Positions 6,079 to 10,832 of a stretch of 10,832 bases of DNA are shown here, piece after piece. A program made the translations under genes and the position numbers. Under the pieces are notes generated by a model, which was given only the letters and a program-made list of their open reading frames with translations, ran no database searches and had not been told where the DNA came from. The first letter of the stretch is position 1. Each line of letters opens with the position of its first letter. The DNA is from Candidatus Aminicenantota bacterium. GTDB taxonomy: Bacteria > Acidobacteriota > Aminicenantia > Aminicenantales > Aminicenantaceae. The stretch lies in assembly GCA_030617525.1 (NCBI GenBank), contig JAUWVG010000036.1, positions 1 to 10,832 on the forward strand. The letters are read 5' to 3'.

Positions 6079-7110
6079 TTATTCGATTTTCGGCCAGGTA
6101 TCGGCCACTCTATACCCGCCCGGCCAGGGATCCCGGGAATCCAGCATATGTTGATGGGTTCCGGTGACCCAGGCCCGTCCGGAGACACTCGGAATAACGG
6201 CATCCAGCTCCCCCACCTTGGTTTTCGATTCCAGGCGGCAGTGGAAACGGGAGCCGATTATAGATTCCCCGATGTAGGTGTCCCCCACCATCATGATCCC
6301 CTTTTTCCCCAGCACGGCGATTCGGGCGGAACATCCGGTGCCGGTCGGACACCGGTCCAGTTTACCGGGCCGGACCGTTACGGCGTTGCGGCCGAGAAAT
6401 GCCCCGTTTTCCTTAACCAGGGGCAGTGCTATCTGACAGAAGGAAATATGTGAAAGATCGGGATTCTCCGGATGGGAAAAACTCAGCTGTTCATTAGCCG
6501 CTTTCGTTATCTTCATCCCGACCTTGACCAAATCCAATGCCTCATCGAGTGAGATGGAAAAACCCAAGGTTTCGGCATCCACGATAACAAAACTGTCCCC
6601 ACCGTAAGCGGTATCTACAATCAAAGTCCCGATCCCCTCCACCTCGAGATTCGCATCCAGCCGATAGGCAAAGGACGGGACATTGTGGATCGTCATCCGC
6701 TCCACCTTTCCGTCTTTACAAGAGGCGATCGCCTTGATCAATCCACCCGGGGCCTCGAGGGTCAACCTGGTTTCCGGCTCTTCCATAGGGAGGATTCCGG
6801 TCTCCAACAATACGGTGGAGACACAGATGCTGTTGGACCCCGACATGGGCGGGGTATCCTCCGGTTCCATAATTATAAAACCCATCTGGGCGGCAGGATT
6901 CTTGGCTGGGACCAAAAGATTTACATGCCGGAAGACTCCACCGCGGGGCTCATTAAGCATAAAATTACGGAGGGTCTGATCCTCGGCGATCCAGCGGGAC
7001 TGCTCCCACAATGTATCTCCCGGGGGGGCAGGTACGCCACCGACGATAACGTCGCCCACTTCACCTTCGGCATGGCAGCTGACAGTATGAATGACTCGTT
7101 TCGTGTGCAT
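6079..7110 (-). CDS. Proline racemase superfamily enzyme (hydroxyproline epimerase/dehydratase-like)
   Basis: The 343-residue protein fits the usual family length (~310-350). Superfamily landmarks are HAEGEVGDVIVGG near the N-terminus, NEPRGG (53-58), the first active-site loop PPMSGSNSIC (S90), AYGGDSFVIVD (168-178), and the second loop DRCPTGTGCSAR (252-263). Members use two facing residues to move the alpha-proton of proline or hydroxyproline. Racemases and 4-hydroxyproline epimerases have Cys/Cys or Ser/Cys, and trans-3-hydroxy-L-proline dehydratase has Cys/Thr. Here the pair is Ser90/Thr256, with a Cys four residues on (C260), so the reaction is uncertain; a cytoplasmic hydroxyproline epimerase or dehydratase is likely. 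I chose the ATG at 7108-7110 over one 24 nt upstream (7132-7134) because AGAGG sits 8 nt before it. No oxidase, dehydratase or transporter partner is adjacent. Confidence 0.88.
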   Translation of the reverse strand: MHTKRVIHTVSCHAEGEVGDVIVGGVPAPPGDTLWEQSRWIAEDQTLRNFMLNEPRGGVFRHVNLLVPAKNPAAQMGFIIMEPEDTPPMSGSNSICVSTVLLETGILPMEEPETRLTLEAPGGLIKAIASCKDGKVERMTIHNVPSFAYRLDANLEVEGIGTLIVDTAYGGDSFVIVDAETLGFSISLDEALDLVKVGMKITKAANEQLSFSHPENPDLSHISFCQIALPLVKENGAFLGRNAVTVRPGKLDRCPTGTGCSARIAVLGKKGIMMVGDTYIGESIIGSRFHCRLESKTKVGELDAVIPSVSGRAWVTGTHQHMLDSRDPWPGGYRVADTWPKIE

Positions 7111-7118
7111 TGGTTTAA

Positions 7119-7123
7119 CCTCT
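7119..7123 (-). promoter_or_regulatory. Shine-Dalgarno that decides the start of the proline-family gene
   Basis: The minus strand reads AGAGG, then 8 nt, then ATG at 7110. The upstream in-frame ATG (7134) has only a weak GAG 4-6 nt before it. The shorter product also begins close to where family members begin (MHTKRVIHTV). Confidence 0.6.
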
Positions 7124-7360
7124 ATCTTTGTCATTATATCTCAGGTGAATCCCAATCCAAAGTTAAATGAGCGCAGTGCTCAAATACTTACTTTTAATTC
7201 CGATGCATCTATCTTTATAAGGAGAGGGACTTTTTAAAAGTGGCAGGATGGGTTGAAGGAAACTTTGTAGAAAGAGACAAGTTATTTTCTCCTAACACAG
7301 TCATTCACGCTCCAAGCAGAAAAGAATAAAGGAAATCCTTATCTTAAAGAGAACGCTGAG

Positions 7361-9727
7361 TTACTCATATTTCAGTGATTCTATGGGATCTGTCCGGGCA
7401 GCCCGAAAAGTCTGCCAACTCATGGTTATCAACGCGATAGCCGATACACTTATTCCTGCAACAATAAATATCCACAACGAGAGGCTTGCACGATAGGCAA
7501 AGTTCTGAAGCCATCGATTCAGGGCATACCAGGCGATTGGCCAGGCTGCCAGATTGGCCAGCAGAATCCTCCCCAACAGTTCTCTGGACAACAAAACGAA
7601 TATTCCCGCCGTCGGGGCCCCTAAAATTTTTCGAATGGATATTTCTTTGAGTCGCCTTCTTATAATAAAAGAAATCAATCCATACAGTCCGAGGCAGGCC
7701 ACAAAGATAGCCAGAAAGGCAAAATAGCTCATTAATAAAAAAGTTCTCTCTTCAGATTCATAATAAAGCCTCACGCGTTCATCGACAAATTGGTATTCAA
7801 AGATCCATTCCGGATAGAATTCTTTCCATGTTTTTTCTATGAACGCCAGGGTCTCATTCAAATGTAAAGCACGAACCTTGATAGCCATCTTCCAGCATTG
7901 CGCCGGTGAGATAACAAATGCTACGGGAAGAACAGGATTGTAGAGAGACTCGAAATGGAAATCTTTAACGATACCGATCAATGTGCGGTTTGAAAAAGGC
8001 CATGTTATTTGAATCTGTTCCCCGATCACATCCCGGTTCAAGCTCAGCATCTCTAATGCCGATTCATTGAGAATGATCGCCTGGTCACCATCCGTCCCTC
8101 TTTGATCCGAAAACAGGCGGCCCTGTAAGGCTGAAATTCCAAAAGTTTTAAAATAGTCGAAGTTGATGTGGGCAATGGGCATATTTATCCATTCACTCTG
8201 ACCGGGAAGCCGAAAACCACCCCAATTGTTCAAATCATCTGAAGGGATGCGGCTTGCCGCTGTCAAAGAGATAACATCACTGTTTTGCAGGAGCGCAGTT
8301 TTTAAGGATTCATATTTTTGAGAATCTTCGGTGTCATGAATTTCGGCGACGACGATGTTCTCCCTGTTATATCCCAGTTTTTCTGTCTGCAGAAAACGAA
8401 TTTGCCGGACCATAAACAACGTGCAGATAATGAGGATGATCGAAATTGTAAACTGTCCACCAACGATCACTCTACCGAGATTTAATTTTGAATGACCGCT
8501 GTTTGAAATGTCTTTGAGAGTTTTTACTGGTGAAAATGAGGAGAGGACAAATGCGGGATAAAATCCTGAGAGCAAGCCGGTAAATAGCAAAATTCCGAAT
8601 ATGCCAAAAACCATCCGGCTGTTGAATAGGATGGCCAGAGAAAGGGATTTACAGGTCAGGAAATTGAAAATCGGCAGAAAAAGATATGAGAAGACAATCG
8701 CAAAACACAGGGCGATCATCAATAAAACAATCGATTCACCCATAAATTGCCTGATGAGCTGACCTCGAGTGGAACCTACTACTTTCTTGATTCCCACTTC
8801 TTTGGCCCGTGTTGTCGCATTAGCGGTCAGGAGATTGACATAATTGAAACAGGCAATGAGCAGGATGAGGACACCGATACCGGAGAATAGCAGGACATAA
8901 CTGATGTTTCCCTGTACCTGAATGTCATTGTCGATAAAACCTGAATAGAGATGAATTTTTTTTAAGGCCTGCAGGGTGTAGATTGATGGAATTTCACTCT
9001 CTTCGAAGTCTCGATTTTCGGCAATAAATGATGATAATTTCGTTTCAAACGAGATTTTGGAAAAATCTTCCTGAACTAGAAGATATGTGATGATATTCCG
9101 AAATCCCCAGTCCGACATCAGCTTTTGACTAAAAACCTGGTCGGAGCCCGCGAGTGTAGCTAGAATTTCATAACGAAAATGAGAATTGTGAGGCATGTCT
9201 TCCATCACTCCTGTGATGGTGTAGTCATATTCGTTTTCAAGTCTCAAGACTTTTCCGATGGGATCTTCTTCTCCAAAATATTTGTTAGCTATCGTTTCAG
9301 AAATCACGATGGAAAAGGGATTTTTTAACACTTCTGCCGGATTTCCGTTTTTCAACTGGAATGAAAAGATGGAAAAAAGGGAGGGGTCGGCATAAGAGAA
9401 TTGTTTTTCAATAAATTGTTTCTCTTCATACCGGATCATCGCTTGATCTCTGACCAGTATTCTGGCCGTTTGTTCGATTTGCGGGAAATTGGTACGGATG
9501 ATTTCAGAGACATTGGGTGAGATGAAGGGCTGATCGTTTTCAAGGATGCGAAAAATTCGATCTGAATGCCGGTGATAGCGATCAAAACTCAGTTCATCCT
9601 GGACATAAAGCATGAGCAAAATGCATGCAGCCATCCCCAAGGACAAACCGATGATATTGATAAACGAAATGGATTTAAATTTTTGAAGATTGCGTACAGC
9701 GGTCTTAAAGTAATATTTTATCATCAT
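7361..9727 (-). CDS. MacB/FtsX-like ABC transporter permease
   Basis: The 788-residue membrane protein opens with the family signature: KTAVRNLQKFKSISFINIIGLSLG, then a first helix (~22-43) and VQDELSFDRYH. A MacB-type periplasmic core domain follows (~45-270; SYADPSLFSIF, NPFSIVISETIANKYFG, ITGVMEDMPHNSHF). The first FtsX domain spans helices at ~277-298, 331-355 and 371-398, with the cytoplasmic coupling stretch TTRAKEVGIKKVVGSTRGQLIRQF. A second half begins at ~418-440, has another periplasmic region, and ends with helices ~663-687, 708-735 and 749-770 around RRLKEISIRKILGAPTAGI. Both halves therefore keep an EIxIRKxxGA-type element that contacts the ATPase. Such proteins use ATP hydrolysis to drive efflux, lipoprotein or peptide export by mechanotransmission. 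No ATPase gene lies in the window, so the partner is elsewhere. The start is ATG 9725-9727 (or the adjacent 9722-9724); no strong Shine-Dalgarno is visible. Confidence 0.92.
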   Translation of the reverse strand: MMIKYYFKTAVRNLQKFKSISFINIIGLSLGMAACILLMLYVQDELSFDRYHRHSDRIFRILENDQPFISPNVSEIIRTNFPQIEQTARILVRDQAMIRYEEKQFIEKQFSYADPSLFSIFSFQLKNGNPAEVLKNPFSIVISETIANKYFGEEDPIGKVLRLENEYDYTITGVMEDMPHNSHFRYEILATLAGSDQVFSQKLMSDWGFRNIITYLLVQEDFSKISFETKLSSFIAENRDFEESEIPSIYTLQALKKIHLYSGFIDNDIQVQGNISYVLLFSGIGVLILLIACFNYVNLLTANATTRAKEVGIKKVVGSTRGQLIRQFMGESIVLLMIALCFAIVFSYLFLPIFNFLTCKSLSLAILFNSRMVFGIFGILLFTGLLSGFYPAFVLSSFSPVKTLKDISNSGHSKLNLGRVIVGGQFTISIILIICTLFMVRQIRFLQTEKLGYNRENIVVAEIHDTEDSQKYESLKTALLQNSDVISLTAASRIPSDDLNNWGGFRLPGQSEWINMPIAHINFDYFKTFGISALQGRLFSDQRGTDGDQAIILNESALEMLSLNRDVIGEQIQITWPFSNRTLIGIVKDFHFESLYNPVLPVAFVISPAQCWKMAIKVRALHLNETLAFIEKTWKEFYPEWIFEYQFVDERVRLYYESEERTFLLMSYFAFLAIFVACLGLYGLISFIIRRRLKEISIRKILGAPTAGIFVLLSRELLGRILLANLAAWPIAWYALNRWLQNFAYRASLSLWIFIVAGISVSAIALITMSWQTFRAARTDPIESLKYE

Positions 9728-10064
9728 ATCTCATTAGACGTCGGTTAACGACAGAACGTTGCCATAAATTAAGAACGAAGATGTTTATTTTTAAACGGAG
9801 AGGAAATCAGATTCGCATCCCAAGGATTAGATACATTGGTCCAGGATATGGAGAAATGGAGATTATCTGACGGCAGCGCTAACATACCTAATCTTAGAAC
9901 TTTTTCAGAGTTCGTAAATACATTAAAAAACAATGGTCGTGCTGCTGAGTTACATAAATTACTCTAGTTCTATTCTTTAAAATTTTTCCAAATAAAAAAC
10001 AACCTTTTTTATCTGCGACCATCTAATAGTATGAATATTTACTTCCCTATTCAGGAGCTTCGCC
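9728..10064. other. Divergent intergenic region between two permease genes
   Basis: This 337-bp AT-rich gap holds an orphan reading frame (9773-9967) and, at its right end, AGGAG (10053-10057) serving the next gene. A TAGTAT at 10027-10032 could be a -10 element for the rightward permease, but no convincing -35 precedes it. No strong promoter for the leftward gene is visible. Confidence 0.55.
9773..9967 (+). pseudogene. Orphan 64-codon frame, likely gene remnant (unrecognised)
   Basis: After a TAA at 9770-9772 the frame stays open for 64 codons to TAG 9965-9967. The translation has the balanced composition of a real protein C-terminus: LNGEEIRFASQGLDTLVQDM early, then NLRTFSEFVNTLKNNGRAAE and a final LHKLL. 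I do not recognise the family. The first in-frame ATG (9848) would give only 39 residues and has no spaced Shine-Dalgarno. GGAGAGG at 9797-9803 is well placed for a start, but no standard start codon follows in this frame. The likeliest explanation is the 3' fragment of a gene lost by deletion. A genuine small protein with an unusual start, or chance, cannot be excluded. Confidence 0.3.
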
Positions 10065-10832
10065 ATGCTTATGAACTATCTGAAAGTTGCCATTCGGAAT
10101 CTTAGGAATCACAAAGGCTACTCATTTGTCAACGTATTCGGCCTGGCTGCCGGATTGGCTTGCAGTTTCTTCATCTTACTCTGGGTTCAAGACGAACTCG
10201 GTTTTGACAGCTTTCATGAGGAAGGCGACCAGATCTACCGGGTCATGCAGCACGCAACATTCGGTGGAAGAAAAGGCACACAGGCCGCGATCCCTGGGCC
10301 CCTCGATAATATTCTAGACGAGCAGTACCCGGAGATTACCCACTCAGTGTTGATGTCCTGGGATTTTAATATGGTCATATCCCTGGATGATCAGGCCTTT
10401 CGTGCGGATGGCCGGTATTTCGGTCCCGACCTCTTCAAGGTGTTTACGTTCCCCCTGATTGTCGGTGATCCCGAAACAGCTCTCCAGAATCCAGAGTCGA
10501 TTGTTCTCTCCGAATCGATGACTGAAAAGTATTTCGGTGTCGACTGGCGGACCAGAGATGACATCCTAGGCTCGACATTTCGTATAGAGAATCGGATAGA
10601 CATGACGCTGACCGGTGTGTTCGAGGATATTCCGAACACCTCCACCATGAAGTTCGAGTTTGTACTTCCGGTTGAAGAATACAATCGCAGGAACGAGTGG
10701 GTCAATTCTTGGACAAGTAACGGGCTACGGCTCTTCGTCCGTCTCCTGAAAGATGCCGATCCAGTGGCTGTATCTGCGAAAATTGAAGGTCTGATTCGGG
10801 AGAACAACACCCTGTGGAAGACCGAGCTTTTT
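10065..10832 (+). CDS. FtsX/MacB-like permease, partial (N-terminal 256 residues)
   Basis: The open frame runs to the right edge. Residues 1-60 carry the family start: NYLKVAIRNLRNHKGYSFVNVFGLAAG, a first transmembrane helix (~21-42), and VQDELGFDSFH. The MacB-like periplasmic core follows with RYFGPDLFKVFTFPL, NPESIVLSESMTEKYFG and LTGVFEDIPNTSTMKFEF. These line up with the same positions in the minus-strand permease (7361-9727), but identity is low outside the motifs, so they are old paralogues. AGGAG at 10053-10057 lies 7 nt before ATG 10065 and fixes the start. A second ATG two codons on is less well spaced. The complete protein is probably about 800 residues with two FtsX domains; that part is outside the window. 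The ATPase partner is not seen. Confidence 0.92.
   Translation, partial: MLMNYLKVAIRNLRNHKGYSFVNVFGLAAGLACSFFILLWVQDELGFDSFHEEGDQIYRVMQHATFGGRKGTQAAIPGPLDNILDEQYPEITHSVLMSWDFNMVISLDDQAFRADGRYFGPDLFKVFTFPLIVGDPETALQNPESIVLSESMTEKYFGVDWRTRDDILGSTFRIENRIDMTLTGVFEDIPNTSTMKFEFVLPVEEYNRRNEWVNSWTSNGLRLFVRLLKDADPVAVSAKIEGLIRENNTLWKTELF

Noticed and set aside
6685..7170. 161-codon plus-strand frame opposite the proline-family gene
   Set aside because: Composition is a shadow of the antisense gene, which has clear family motifs; this frame has none.
7169..7181. GAGC-GCAGT-GCTC inverted repeat upstream of the proline-family gene
   Set aside because: A 4-bp stem is too short to separate from chance and it is not followed by a U-tract.
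7158..7184. Bacteroidota-type promoter for the proline-family gene (TAACTTTG with an upstream TTTG on the minus strand)
   Set aside because: The spacing between the two elements is 15 bp, shorter than expected, and the host phylum is not established, so the match is too weak to annotate.
10391..10810. 139-codon minus-strand frame opposite the right-hand permease
   Set aside because: It is antisense to a strong FtsX-like coding sequence and shows no domain of its own.
1..10832. CRISPR array, toxin-antitoxin pair, or phage-defence cluster
   Set aside because: No regularly spaced long repeats, no paired small overlapping genes and no defence-type domains were seen on either strand.

Overview
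This window is about 10.8 kb of bacterial chromosome, most likely from a Gram-negative (diderm) environmental or uncultured lineage. The evidence is indirect: a murein-transglycosylase lipoprotein, large paralogous MacB/FtsX-type permeases of the kind amplified in Bacteroidota, KSB1/Calditrichota-like and Aminicenantes-like genomes, and clear Shine-Dalgarno sequences before several genes. I cannot assign a phylum with confidence. Base composition is a patchwork: the beta-propeller gene is visibly GC-rich, the proline-racemase-family gene is moderately so, and the IS element and transglycosylase gene are AT-rich.

Layout. (1) 1-767, minus: 5' part of a radical SAM enzyme gene that runs off the left edge. 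(2) 768-1095: divergent intergenic region with a 12-bp palindrome and a plausible sigma-70-type promoter facing right. (3) 1096-2841, plus: inner-membrane-anchored PQQ-like beta-propeller protein. (4) 2880-4070: a complete IS1-family insertion sequence with 28-bp imperfect terminal inverted repeats. Its transposase frame (2980-4044) is broken by one in-frame TAG inside the N-terminal zinc ribbon. (5) 4148-5614, minus: MltF-like lipoprotein with an extracellular solute-binding domain fused to a lytic transglycosylase domain. (6) 5615-6078: a 464-bp gap with a candidate promoter for the transglycosylase gene, a sequence resembling the 3' end of a tRNA, and a cluster of phased short direct repeats. 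It may be an old integration scar. (7) 6079-7110, minus: proline racemase / hydroxyproline epimerase / trans-3-hydroxyproline dehydratase superfamily enzyme with an unusual active-site pair. (8) 7361-9727, minus: full-length MacB/FtsX-like permease. (9) 9728-10064: divergent intergenic region with an orphan 64-codon reading frame. (10) 10065 to the right edge, plus: N-terminal half of a second, diverged FtsX-like permease.

The genes do not form one obvious pathway. The two divergent permeases are probably parts of the same class of ABC-type export or lipoprotein/peptide-efflux machinery, but no ATPase gene is visible. The propeller protein, transglycosylase lipoprotein and permeases all act at the cell envelope. 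The proline-family enzyme stands alone, without transporter, oxidase or dehydrogenase partners. I found no CRISPR array, complete tRNA or rRNA gene, or clear defence system. The points most worth a second look are the Ser/Thr active site of the proline-racemase homologue, the amber-interrupted IS1 element without target duplication, the tRNA-like scar, and the membrane-tethered propeller.
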